DNA from: Lepisosteus oculatus
Lineage: Eukaryota > Chordata > Actinopteri > Semionotiformes > Lepisosteidae
Length of the DNA: 64,000 nt
Assembly: GCF_040954835.1 (NCBI RefSeq)
Contig: NC_090714.1
Location: 3,956,501-4,020,500 of the forward strand
Direction of reading: 5' to 3'
Of this stretch, positions 48,926 to 63,057 are shown piece after piece. Position 1 is the first letter of the stretch. The number at the start of each line of letters is the position of its first letter. Made by a program: the position numbers and the translations under genes. The notes under the pieces are model-generated. The model was given only the letters and a program-made list of their open reading frames with translations, did not search any database and was not told the origin of the DNA.

Positions 48926-51900
48926 TCTGGACACAGGCAGCCCTGGCTGTCCAGAAATGAAAGTCTCAGATACCACAGTGTGGACAAAAAACACTGGACA
49001 CAGGCAGCCCTGACTGTCCAAAAATGACAGGCTCAGATACCAGAGTCTGGACAAATAATACTGGACACAGGCAGATTGTTCAGGAACTAGAAGGTCAGTT
49101 ACCACAGTCTGGACATGAAAAGTGGACATAGGCAAACCTGTCTGTCCAGAAACGAGAGAATCAGTTTCCAGACTGTGGACATAGAAACTGGACACAGGCA
49201 GTCCTGACTGTCCAGAAACGAGAGCCTCAGTTACCAGAGTCTAGACATAGAAAGTGGACACAGGCAGACTTGACTGTCCACACAAGACAAGCTCAGATAC
49301 CACAGTCTGGACAAATAAGACTGGACACAGGCAGCCCTGATTGTCCAGAAACTAAAAGCTCAGTTACCACAGTCTGGACAAGAAAATTGGACACAGGCAA
49401 ACCTGTCTGTCCAGAAACAGGAGAATCAGATACCACAGTGTGGACATAGAAACTGGACACAGGCAGCCCTGACTGTCCAGAAACGAGAGAATCTGTTTCC
49501 AGAGTCTGGACATAGAAACTGGACACAGGAAGCCCTGACTGTCCAGGAACTAGAAGGTCAGTTACCACAGTCTGGACATGAAAAGTGGACACAGGCAAAC
49601 CTGTCTGTCCAGAAACGAGAGAATCAGTTTCCACATTGTGGAGATAGAAACTGGACACAAGCAGTCCTGACTGTCCAGAAACGAGAGCCTCAGTTACCAC
49701 AGTGTGGACATAGAAACTGGACACAGGCAAACCTGGCTGTCCAGAGACTACATGCTCAGTTGTGTAACACTGCTAACAGAAGCTGGACACAGGCAGTCCT
49801 GACTGTCCAAAACTGACAGGATCAGATACAAGAGTCTGGACATAGAAACTGGACACAGGCAGCCCTTACTGTCCAGAATCGAGAGGCTCAGTTACCACAG
49901 TCTGGATATGAAAAGTGGACACAGGCAAACCTGTCTGTCCAGAAACGAGAGAATCAGTTTCCAGACTGTGGACATAGAAACTGGACACAGTCAGTCCTGT
50001 CTGTCCAGAAACGAGAGCCTCAGTTACCAGAGTCTAGACATAGAAATTGGACACAGGCAGACCTGACTGTCCAGAGAAGACAAGCTCAGATACCACAGTC
50101 TGGACAAATAAGACTGGACACAGGCAACCCTGATTGTCCAGAAACTAAAAGCTCAGTTACCACAGTCTGGACAAGAAAATTGGACACAGGCAAACCTGGC
50201 TGTCCAGAGACTACATGCTCAGTTGTGTAACACTGCTAACAGAAGCTGGACACAGGCAGCCCTGATTGTCCAAAACTGACAGGCTCAGATACAAGAGTTT
50301 GGACATAGAAACTGGACACAGGCAGCCCTGACTGTCCAGAATCGAGAGAATCAGTTAGCAGAGTCTGGACATAGAAACTGGACACAGGCAGCCCTGACTG
50401 TCCAGAAACGAGAGGCTCAGTAACCAGAGTCTGGACATATAATACTGGACAGAGGCAACCCTGACTGTCCTGAATCGAGAGAATCAGTTACCAGAGTCTG
50501 GACATAGAAACTGGACACAGGCAGCCCTGACTGTCCAGAAACGAGAGGCTCAGTTACCAGAGTCTGGACATATAATACTGGACAGAGGCAGCCCTGACTG
50601 TCCTGAATCGAGAGAATCAGTTACCAGAGTCTGGATATAGAAACTGGACACAGGCAGCCTTGACTGTCCAGGAACTAGAAGGTCAGTTACCACAGTCTGG
50701 ACATGAAAAGTGGACACAGGCAAACCTGTCTGTCCAGAAACGAGAGAATCAGTTTCCAGACTGTGGACATAGAAACTGGACACAGGCAGTCCTGACTGTC
50801 CAGAAACGAGAGCCTCAGTTACCAGAGTCTAGACATAGAAACTGGACACAGGCAGTCCTGACAGTCCAAAACTGACAGGCTCAGATACAACAGTCTGCAC
50901 ATAGAAACTGGACAAAGGCAGCCCTGACTGTCCAGAATCGAGAGAATCAGTTACCAGAGTCTGGAAATAGAAAGTGGACACAGGCAGCCCTGACTGTCCA
51001 GAAACGAGAGGCTCAGTTACCAGAGTCTGGACATATAATACTGGACACAGGCAGCCCTGACTGTCCAGGAACCAGAAGGTCAGTTACCACAGTCTGGACA
51101 TGAAAAGGGGACACAGGCAAACCTGTCTGTCCAGAATCGAGAAAATCAGTAACCAGAGTCTGGAGATAGAAACTGGACACAGGCAGCCCTGACTGTCCAG
51201 AAACGAGAGGCTCAGTTACCAGAGTCTGGACATATAATACTGGACACAGGCAGCCCTGACTGTCCAGGAACCAGAAGGTCAGTTACCACAGTCTGGACAT
51301 GAAAAGGGGACACAGGCAAACCTGTCTGTCCAGAATCGAGAGAATCAGTTACCAGAGTCTGGAGATAGAAACTGGACACAGGCACCCCTGACTGTCCAGA
51401 AACGAGAGGCTCAGTTACCACAGTCTGGACATGAAAAGTGGACACAGGCAAACCTGTCTGTCCAGAAACGAGAGAATCAGTTTCCAGACTGTGGACATAG
51501 AAACTGGACACAGGCAGTCCTGACTGTCCAGAAACGAGAGCCTCAGTTACCAGAGTCTAGACATAGAAACTGGACACAGGCAGACCTGACTGTCCAGACA
51601 AGACAAGCTCAGATACCACAGTCTGGACAAATAAGACTGGACACAGGAAGCCCTGATTGTCCAGAATCGAGAGAATCAGTTACCATAGTCTGGAGATAGA
51701 AACACAAGCAAACCTGTCTGTCCAGAAACAAGAGAATCAGATACCACAGTGTGGACATAGAAACTGGACACAGGCAGCCCTGACTGTCCAGAAACGAGAG
51801 AATCTGTTTCCAGAGTCTGGACATAGAAACTGGACACAGGCAGCCCTGACTGTCCAGGAACTAGAAGGTCAGTTACCACAGTCTGGACATGAAAAGTGGA

Positions 51901-54900
51901 CACAGGCAAACCTGTCTGTCCAGAAACGAGAGCCTCAGTTACCACAGTGTGGACATAGAAACTGGACACAGGCAGCCCTGACTGTCCAGAATAGAGAGAA
52001 TCAGTTACCAGAGTCTGGACATAGAAACTGGACACAGGCAGCCCTGACTGTCCAGAATCGAGAGAATCAGTTACCAGAGTCTGGACATAGAAACTGGACA
52101 CAGGCAGCCCTGACTGTCCAGAAACGAGAGGCTCAGTTACCAGAGTCTGGACATATAATACTGGACAGAGGCAGCCCTAACTGTCCTGAATCGAAAGAAT
52201 CAGTTACCAGAGTCTGGACATAGAAACTGGACACAGGCAGCCCTGACTGTCCACGAACTAGAAGGTCAGTTACCACAGTCTGGACATGAAAAGTGGACAC
52301 AGGCAAACCTGTCTGTCCAGAAACGAGAGAATCAGTTTCCAGACTGTGGACATAGAAACTGGACACAGGCAGTCCTGACTGTCCAGAAACGAGAGCCTCA
52401 GTTACCAGAGTCTAGACATAGAAACTGGACACAGGCAGTCCCGACTGTCCAAAACTGACAGGCTCAGATACAAGAGTCTGCACATAGAAACTGGACAAAG
52501 GCAGCCCTGACTGTCCAGAATCGAGAGAATCAGTTACCAGAGTCTGGAAATAGAAAGTGGACACAGGCAGCCCTGACTGTCCAGAAACGAGAGGCTCAGT
52601 TACCAGAGTCTGGACATATAATACTGGACACAGGCAGCCCTGACTGTCCAGGAACCAAAAGGTCAGTTACCACAGTTTGGACATGAAAAGTGGACACAGG
52701 CAAACCTGTCTGTCCAGAATCGAGAGAATCAGTTACCAGAGTCTGGAGATAGAAACTGGACACAGGCAGCCCTGACTGTCCAGAAATGAGAGGCTCAGTT
52801 ACCAGAGTCTGGACATGTAATACTGGACAGAGGCAGCCCTGACTGTCCTGAATCGAGAGAATCAGTTACTAGAGTCTGGACATAGAAACTGGACACAGGC
52901 AGCCCTGACTGTCCAGAAACGAGAGGCTCAGTTGCCACAGTCTGGACAAATAATACTGGACACAGGCACCCCTGACTGTCCAGAAACGAGAGGCTCAGTT
53001 ACCAGACTCTGGACATATAATACTGGACACAGGCAGTCCTGACTGTCCAGAAACGAGAGCCTCAGTTACCAGAGTCTAGACATAGAAACTGGACACAGGC
53101 AGACCTGACTGTCCAGACAAGACAAGCTCAGATACCACAGTCTGGACAAATAAGACTGGTCACAGGCAGCCCTGATTGTCCAGAAACAAGAGAATCAGTT
53201 CCCACAGTGTGGACATAGAAACTGGACACAGACAGTCCTGACTGTCCAGAAATGAGAGAATCTGTTTCCAGAATCTGGACATAGAAACTGGACACAGGCA
53301 GCCCTGACTGTCCAGGAACTAGAAGGTCAGTTACCACAGTCTGGACATGAAAAGTGGACACAGGCAAACCTGTCTGTCCAGATACGAGTGAATCAGTTTC
53401 CAGATTGTGGAGATAGAAACTGGACACAGGCAGCCCTGACTGTCCAGAAACAAGAGGCTCAGTTACCAGAGTCTGGACATATAATACTGGACACAGGCAG
53501 CCCTGACTGTCCAGACACGAGAGGCTCAGTTACCACAGTCTGGACATGAAAAGTGGACACAGGCAAACCTGTCTGTCCAGAAACGAGAGAATCAGTTTCC
53601 AGACTGTGGACATAGAAACTGGACACAGGCAGCCCTGACTGTCCAGAAACGAGAGAATCTGTTTCCAGAGTCTGGACATATAATACTGGACACAGGCAGC
53701 CCTGACTGTCCAGACACGAGAGGCTCAGTTACCACAGTCTGGACATGAAAAGTGGACACAGGCAAACCTGTCTGTCCAGAAACGAGAGAATCAGTTTCCA
53801 GACTGTGGACATAGAAACTGGACACAGGCAGCCCTGACTGTCCAGAATCGAGAGAATCAGTTACCAGAGTCTGGACATAGAAACTAGACACAGGCAGCCC
53901 AGACTGTCCAGAAACGAGAGGCTCAGTTACCAGACTGTGGACATAGAAACTGGACACAGGCAGTCCTGACTGTCCAGAAACGAGAGCCTCAGTTACCAGA
54001 GTCTAGACATAGAAACTGGACACAGGCAGACCTGACTGTCCAGACAAGACAAGCTCAGATACCACAGTCTGGACAAATAAGACTGGTCACAGGCAGCCCT
54101 GATTGTCCAGAAACAAGAGAATCAGTTCCCACAGTGTGGACATAGAAACTCGACACAGACAGTCCTGACTGTCCAGAAATGAGAGAATCTGTTTCCAGAA
54201 TCTGGACATAGAAACTGGACACAGGCAGCCCTGACTGTCCAGGAACTAGAAGGTCAGTTACCACAGTCTGGACATGAAAAGTGGACACAGGTAAACCTGT
54301 CTGTCCAGAAACAAAAGAATCAGTTACCACAGTGTGGACATAGAAACTGGACACAGGCAGCCCTGACTGTCCAGAAACAAGAGAATGTGTTTCCAGAGTC
54401 CGGACATAGAAACTGGACACAGGCAGCCCTGACTGTCCAGGAAACAGAAGGTCAGTTACCACAGTCTGGACATGAAAAGTGGACACAGGCAAACCTGTCT
54501 GTCCAGATACGAGTGAATCAGTTTCCAGATTGTGGAGACAGAAACTGGACACAGGCAGCCCTGACTGTCCAGAAACAAGAGGCTCAGTTACCAGAGTCTG
54601 GACATATAATACTGGACACAGGCAGCCCTGACTGTCCAGACACGAGAGGCTCAGTTACCACAGTCTGGACATGAAAAGTGGACACAGGCAAACCTGTCTG
54701 TCCAGAAACGAGAGAATCAGTTTCCAGACTGTGGACATAGAAACTGGACACAGGCAGCCCTGACTGTCCAGAAACGAGAGAATCTGTTTCCAGAGTCTGG
54801 ACATAGAAACTGGACACAGGCAGCCCTGACTGTCCAGGCATGCTATTAGCAGCCCTGACTGTCCAGAAACGAGAGGCTCAGTTACCACAGTGTGGACAAC

Positions 54901-56382
54901 AAAACGGGACACAGGCAAACCTGTCTGTCCTGAAAAGAGAGAATCATTTTCCAGAGTCTGGACATAGAAAGTGGACACAGGCAGCCCTGACAGTCCAAAA
55001 ATGACAGGCTCAGATACCAGAGTCTGGACAAATAATACTGGACACATGCAGCCCTGACTGTCCAGGAACCAGAAGGTCAGTTACCACAGTCTGGACATGA
55101 AAAGTGGACACAGGCAAACCTGTCTCTCCAGATACGAGAGAATCAGTTTCCAGATTGTGGAGATAGAAACTGGACACAGGCAGCCCTGACTGTCCAGAAT
55201 CGAGAGAATCAGTTACCAGAGTCTGGACATAGAAACTGGACACAGGCAGCCCTGACTGTCCAGAATCGAGAGAATCAGTTACCAGAGTCTGGAGATAGAA
55301 ACTGGACAAAGGCAGCCCTGACTGTCCAGAAACGAGAGGTTCACTTACCACAGTCTGGACATGAAAAGTGGACACAGGCAAACCTGTCTGTCCAGAAGCG
55401 AGAGAATCAGTTTCCAGACTGTGGACATAGAAACTGGACACAGTCAGTCCTGACTGTCCAGAAACGAGAGCCTCAGTTACCAGAGTCTAGACATAGAAAT
55501 TGGACACAGGCAGCCCAGACTGTCCAGAAACGAGAGGCTCAGTTACCAGACTGTGGACATAGAAACTGGACACAGGCAGTCCTGACTGTCCAGAAACGAG
55601 AGCCTCAGTTACCAGAGTCTAGACATAGAAACTGGACACAGGCAGACCTGACTGTCCAGACAAGACAAGCTCAGATACCACAGTCTGGACAAATAAGACT
55701 GGACACAGGCAGCCCTGATTGTCCAGAAACTAAAAGCTCAGTTACCACAGTCTGGACAAGAAAATTGGACACAGGCAAACCTGTCTGTCCAGAAACAAGA
55801 GAATCAGTTACCACAGTGTGGACATAGAAACTGGACACAGGCAGCCCTGACTGTCCAGAAACTAGAAGGTCCTGACTGTCCAGAAACGAGAGCCTCAGTT
55901 ACCAGAGTCTAGACATAGAAATTGGACACAGGCAGACCTGACTGTCCAGAGAAGACAAGCTCAGATACCATAGTTTGGACAAATAAGACTGGACACAGGC
56001 AACCGTGATTGTCCAGAAACTAAAAGCTCAGTTACTACAGTCTGGACAAGACAATTGGACACAGGCAAACATGGCTGTCCAGAGACGACATGCTCAGTGG
56101 TGTAACACTCCTAATAGAAGCTGGATACAGGTAGCCCTGCCTGTCCAGAATCGAGAGAATCAGTTTTCCAGTGTCTGGACATAGAAACTGGACACAGGCA
56201 GCCCTGACTGTCCAGACATGCTATTAGCAGCCCTGACTGTCCAGAAACGAGAGGCTCAGTTACCAGAGTGTGGACAAGAAAATTGGACACAGGTAAACCT
56301 GTCTGTCCAGAGACGACATGCTCAGTGGTTTAACACTGGACATAGAAACTGGACACAGGCATCCCTGATTGTCTAGAAACGA
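48926..56382. repeat. Giant 66 bp satellite, block 3 (7.5 kb)
   Basis: About 113 monomers by length. The first half parallels block 2. The longest plus-strand open frame of the whole satellite is here (51,657-52,223, 188 codons of the 22-residue period). Confidence 0.92.
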
Positions 56383-56918
56383 GAGACTCAATTAGCATAG
56401 TGTGACAGAGGAGCCTGTCACTGGGTACAGGTAGCACAGAAAATACATAATTGATACACCTTCCATTGAGCGGTTGCTAGATAAGTTCCTGAGGGTGCAC
56501 ACTCAGAGCTTGACTAGTAACTGCTATTACCTAATTTCATATATATTCATGTACATAAACATACCTAATTTCATACACATTCATATACTTAAAACAGGTA
56601 TGAGTGAGTATTGTGGTGTGAATGGAGAGCGCTCTCAAAATGGATGTTATTCATGGTTTGTTGGTTGTTGGTGGTTAGGTAGTGGTATATCAACGGAGAG
56701 AGAGAGAACAGGTAGGTAAGGAGGATCTATCTTTATTTGAATAATTACTTTTGTTTCTTTTTTGGGGGTTTTGTTATCTGGTGTGAGGGACTTGGAGCCA
56801 TGTGAATAGACTGCACTTGTTTTGCTTGGGTGCTTTTGCGGCGGAGCCCTTATGAGATAAAACAGACCTGCTTTGTCCTTGCTCAGGCCGTTGTGTTACA
56901 CATAATAAGGACAAAGAA
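56383..56918. repeat. Satellite spacer copy D
   Basis: Carries the copy B set of markers (ATACATAATTG, AACAGGTATG, GGTAGTGG, CAACGGAG). Confidence 0.9.
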
Positions 56919-59900
56919 ACTGGACACAGGCAGCCCTGGCTGTCCAGAAATGACAGGCTCAGATACCACAGTGTGGACATAAAACACTGTGACTGTCCAA
57001 GACTGTCCAGGAACTAGAAGGTCAGTTACCACAGTCTGGACATGAAAAGTGGACACAGGCAAACCTGTCTGTCCAGAAACGAGAGCCTCAGTTACCAGAG
57101 TCTAGACATAGAAACTGGACACAGGCAGACCTGACTGTCCAGACAAGACAAGCTCAGATACCACAGTCTGGACAAATAAGACTGGACACAGGCAGCCCTG
57201 ATTGTCCAGAAACTAAAAGCTCAGTTACCACAGTCTGGACAAGAAAATTGGACACAGGCAAACCTGTCTGTCCAGAAACAAGAGAATCAGTTACCACAGT
57301 GTGGACATAGAAACTGGACACAGGCAGCCCTGACTGTCCAGAAACTAGAAGGTCAGTTACCACAGACTGGACATGAAAAGTGGACACAGGCAAACCTGTC
57401 TGTCCAGAAATGGGAGAATCAGTTTCCAGATAGTGGAGAAAGAGACACAGGCAGTCCTGAGTGTCCAGAAACGAGAGCCTCAGTTACCACAGTGTTGACA
57501 TAGAAACTGGACACAGGCAATCCTGGCTGTCCAGAGACTACATGCTCAGTTGTGTAACACTGCTAATAGAAGCTGGACACAGGCAGCCCTGACTGTCCAA
57601 AACTGACAGGCTCAGATACAAGAGTCTGGACATAGAAACTGGACACAGGCAGCCCTGACTGTCCAGAATCGAGAGAATCAGTTACCAGAGTCTGGACATA
57701 GAAACTGGACACAGGCAGCCCTGACTGTCCAGAAACGAGAGGCTCAGTTACCAGAGTCTGGACATATAATACTGGACACAGGCAGCCCTGACTGTCCAGA
57801 AACGAGAGGCTCAGTTACCACAGTCTGGACATGAAAAGTGGACACAGGCAAACCTGTCTGTCCAGAAACGAAAGAATCAGTTTCCAGACTGTGGACATAG
57901 AAACTGGACACAGTCAGTCCTGACTGTCCAGAAACGAGAGCCTCAGTTACCAGAGTCTAGACATATAAGTTGGACACAGGCAGACCTGACTGTCCAGAGT
58001 AGACAAGCTCAGATACCACAGTCTGGATAAATAAGATTGGACACAGGCAACCCTGATCCTCCAGAAACTAAAAGCTCAGTTACCACAGTCTGAACAAGAA
58101 AATTGGACACAGGCAAACCTGTCTGTCCAGAAACGAGAGAATCAGTTACCACAGTGTGGGCATAGAAACTGGACACAGGCAGCCCTGACTGTACAGAAAC
58201 GAGAGAATCAGTTACCACAGTGTGGACAAAGATACTGGACACAGGTAAACCTGGCTGTCCAGAGACTACATGTTCAGTGGTGTAGCGCTGCGAACAGAAA
58301 CTGGACACAGGCATCCCTAACTGTCCAGATATGACATTCTCAGTTATGTCTGGACAAAAAACAGTGGACACAGGTAGCCCTGACTGTCCAGAAACGAGAG
58401 AATCAGTTTCCAGACTGTGGACATAGAAACTGGACACAGGCAGTCCTGACTGTCCAGAAACGAGAGCCTCAGTTACCAGAGTCTAGACATAGAAACTGGA
58501 CACAGGCAGACCTGACTGTCCAGACAAGACAAGCTCAGATACCACAGTCTGGACAAATAAGACTGGACACAGGCAGCCCTGATTGTCCAGAAACTAAAAG
58601 CTCAGTTACCACAGTCTGGACAAGAAAATTGGACACAGGCAAACCTGTCTGTCCAGAAACAAGAGAATCAGTTACCACAGTGTGGACATAGAAACTGGAC
58701 ACAGGCACCCCTGACTGTCCAGAAACTAGAAGGTCAGTTACCACAGACTGGACATGAAAAGTGGACACAGGCAAACCTGTCTGTCCAGAAATGGGAGAAT
58801 CAGTTTCCAGATAGTGGAGATAGAGACACAGGCAGTCCTGAGTGTCCAGAAACGAGAGCCTCAGTTACCACAGTGTTGACATAGAAACTGGACACAGGCA
58901 ATCCTGGCTGTCCAGAGACTACATGCTCAGTTGTGTAACACTGCTAATAGAAGCTGGACACAGGCAGCCCTGACTGTCCAAAACTGACAGGCTCAGATAC
59001 AAGAGTCTGGACATAGAAACTGGACACAGGCAGCCCTGACTGTCCAGAATCGAGAGAATCAGTTACCAGAGTCTGGACATATAATACTGGACACAGGCAG
59101 CCCTGACTGTCCAGAAACGAGAGGCTCAGTTACCACAGTCTGGACATGAAAAGTGGACACAGGCAAACCTGTCTGTCCAGAAACGAAAGAATCAGTTTCC
59201 AGACTGTGGACATAGAAACTGGACACAGTCAGTCCTGACTGTCCAGAAACGAGAGCCTCAGTTACCAGAGTCTAGACATAGAAGTTGGACACAGGCAGAC
59301 CTGACTGTCCAGAGTAGACAAGCTCAGATACCACAGTCTGGATAAATAAGACTGGACACAGGCAACCCTGATCCTCCAGAAACTAAAAGCTCAGTTACCA
59401 CAGTCTGAACAAGAAAATTGGACACAGGCAAACCTGTCTGTCCAGAAACGAGAGAATCAGTTACCACAGTGTGGACATAGAAACTGGACACAGGCAGCCC
59501 TGACTGTACAGAAACGAGAGAATCAGTTACCACAGTGTGGACAAAGATACTGGACACAGGTAAACCTGGCTGTCCAGAGACTACATGTTCAGTGGTGTAG
59601 CGCTGCGAACAGAAACTGGACACAGGCATCCCTAACTGTCCAGATATGACATTCTCAGTTATGTCTGGACAAAAAACAGTGGACACAGGTAGCCCTGACT
59701 GTCCAGAAACGAGAGAATCAGTTTCCAGATTCTGGACATAGAAACTGGACACAGGCAGCCCTGACTATCCAGAAACAAGAGGCTCACTTACCACAGTGTG
59801 GACAACAAAACTGGACACAGGCAAACCCGGCTGTCTAGAAACTACATGCTCAGTGGTGTAACACTGCTAATAGAAACTGGACACAGGCAGCCCTGACTGT

Positions 59901-62900
59901 CCAGAAATGACAAGCTCAGATACCACAGTCTGGAGAAAACATACTGGACACAGGCAGCCCTGACTGTCCTGAAACTAAAAGCTCAGTTACCACAGTCTGG
60001 ACAAGAAAACTGGACACAGTCAATCCTGTCTATCCAGAGACAGCATGCTCAGTGGTGTATCACTGCTAATAGAAACTGGACACAGACAGCCCTGACTGTC
60101 CAGACAGAGAGGCTCAGTTACCACAGTGTGGATATAGAAAGTGGACACAGGCAGCCCTGACTGTCCAAAAATTACAGGCTCAGATACCACAGTCTGGACA
60201 AAAAATATTGGATGCAGGCAGCCCTGACTGTCCAGAAACGAGAGAATCAGTTTCCAGAGTCCGGACATAGAAACTGGACACAGGCAAACCTGTCTGTCCA
60301 GAGACGATATGCTCAGTGGTGTAACACTGCTAATAGAAACTGGACACAGACCTGGCTATCTAGAAATGACAGGCTCGGATACCAAAGTCTGGACAAAAAA
60401 ACACTGGACACAGGCATCCCTGACTGTCCAGAAACGAGAGAATCAGTTACTAGAGTCTGGACATAGAAACTGGACACAGGCAGCCCTGACTGTCCAGAAA
60501 GGAGAGGCTCGGTTACCACAGTGTGGACAAGAAAACTGGACACAGGCAAACCTGGCTGTCCAGAAACAACATGCTCAGTGGTGTAACACTGCGAATAGAA
60601 ACTGGACACAGGCAGACCTGGCTGTCCAGAAATGACAGGCTCAGACACCAGAGTCTGGACATGAAACACTGCACAAAGGCAGTACTGACTGTCCAGAAAC
60701 TAGAGAATCAGTTACCAGAGTATGGACATAGATACTGGACACAGGCAGCCCTGACTGTCCAGAAAGGAGAGGTTCAGTTACCACAGTGTGGACAAAGATA
60801 CTGGACACAAGCAAACCTGGCTGTCCAGAGACTACATGCTCAGTGGTGTAGTGCTGCGAACAGAAACTGGACACAGGCATCCCTGACTGTCCAGATATGA
60901 CATTTTCAGTTACCACAGTGTGGACATTCTCAGTTATGTCTGGACAAATAAGACTGGACACAGGCAGCCCTGACTGTCCAGAAACGAGAGAATCAGTTTC
61001 CGGATTCTGGACATAGAAACTGGACACAGGCAGCCCTGACTGTCCAGAAACGAGAGGCTCAGTTACCACAGTGTGGACAACAAAACTGGACACAGGCAAA
61101 CCTGGCTGTCCAGAAACTACATGCTCAGTGGTGTAACACTGCTAATAGAAACTGGACACAGGCAGCCCTGACTGTCCAGAAATGACAAGCTCAGTTACCA
61201 CAGTCTGGACAAAAAAACTGGACACAGTCAATCCTGTCTGTCCAGAGAAGGCATGCTCAGTGGTGTTACACTGCTAATAGAAACTGGACACAGGCAGCCC
61301 TAACTGTCCAGAAATTAGAGGCTCATTTACCACAGTGTGGACATAGAAACTGGACACAGGCAGCCCTGAATGTCCAGAAAGGAGAGCCTCCGTTACCACA
61401 GTGTGGACAAAGATACTGGACACAGGCAAACCTGGCTGTCCAAAGACTACATGTTCAGAGGTGTAGCGCTGCGAACAGAAACTGGACACAGGCATCCCTG
61501 ACTGTCCAGATATGACATTCTCAGTTACCACAGTGTGGACAAGAAAACTGGACAAAGGCAGCCCTGACTGTCCAGAAACGAGAGGCTCAGTTACCACAGT
61601 GCGGACAAGAAAACTGGACACAGGCAAACCTGGCTGTCCAGAAACTACATGCTCAGTGGTGTAACACTGCGAACAGAAACTGGACACAGGCAGACCTGGC
61701 TGTCCAGAAATGACAAGCTCAGTTACCACACTGTGGACAAGAAAACTGGACACAGGCAGCCCTGACTGTCCAGAAACGAGAGGCTCAGTTACCACAGTGC
61801 GGACAAGAAAACTGGACACAGGCAATCCTGTCTGTCCAGAGACGGCATGCTCAGTGGTGTAACACTGCTAATAGAAACTGGACGCAGGCAGCCCTGACTG
61901 TCCAGAAACGAGAGAATCAGTTTCCAGAGTTTGGAAATAGAAACTGGACACAGGCAAACCTGTCTGTCCAGAGACGACATGCTCAGTGGTGTAACACTGC
62001 TAATAGAAACTGGACACAGGCAGACCTGACTGTCCAGAAAGGAGAGGCTCGGTTACCACAGTGTGGACAAAGATACTGGACACAGACAAACCTGGCTGTC
62101 CAAAGACTACATGTTCAGTGGTGTAGTGCTGCGAACAGAAACTGGACACAGGCATCCCTGACTGTCCAGATACGACATTTTCAGTTACCACAGTGTGGAC
62201 ATTCTCAGTTATGTCTGGACAAATAAGACTGGACACAGGCAGCCCTGACTGTCCAGAAATGAGAGGCTCAGTTACCACAGTGTGGACAAGAAAACTAGAC
62301 ACAGGCAGCCCTGACTGTCCAGAAACGAGAGAATCATTTTCCAGAGTCTGGACATAGAAACTGGACACAGGCAGCCCTAACTGTCCTGAAACGAGAGGCT
62401 CAGTTACCACAGTGTGGACAAGAAAACTGGACACAGGCAAACCTGGCTGTCCAGAAACTACATGCTCAGTGGTGTAAGACTGTGAATAGAAACTGGACAC
62501 AGGCAGCCCTGACTGTTCAGAAATGACAAGCTCAGATACCACAGTCTGGACAAAAAATACTGGACACAGGAAGCCCTGACTGTCCAGAATTGAGAGAATC
62601 AGTTACCAGAATCTGGATATAGAAACTGGACACAGGCAGCCCTGACTGTCCAGAAACGTCAAGCTCAGATACCACAGTCTGGACAAATAAGACTGGACAC
62701 AAGCAGCCCTGATTGTCCAGACACTAAAAGCTCAGTTACCACAGTCTGGACAAGTAAACTGGACACAGGCAATCCTGTCTGTCCAGAGACGGCATGCTCA
62801 GTGGTGTAACACTGCTAATAGAAACTGGACACAGGCAGACCTGGCTGTCCAGAAACGACAAGCTCAGATACCAGAGTCTGGACAAATAAGATTGGACACA

Positions 62901-63057
62901 GGCAGCCCTGATTGTCCAGAAACTAAAAGCTTAGTTACCGCAGTCTGGACAAGAAAACTGGACACAGTCAATCCTGTCTGTCCAGAGACAACATGCTCAG
63001 TGCTTTAACACTGGACATAGAAACTGGACACAGGCATCCCTGATTGTCTAGAAACGA
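56919..63057. repeat. Giant 66 bp satellite, block 4 (6.1 kb)
   Basis: About 93 monomers by length. A tandem pair with offsets of 1,381 bp (57,154 and 58,535) and 1,315 bp (58,009 and 59,324) again differs by one monomer. From about 59,800 on the monomers become more mixed, with many of the CATGCTCAGTGG type. Confidence 0.92.
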
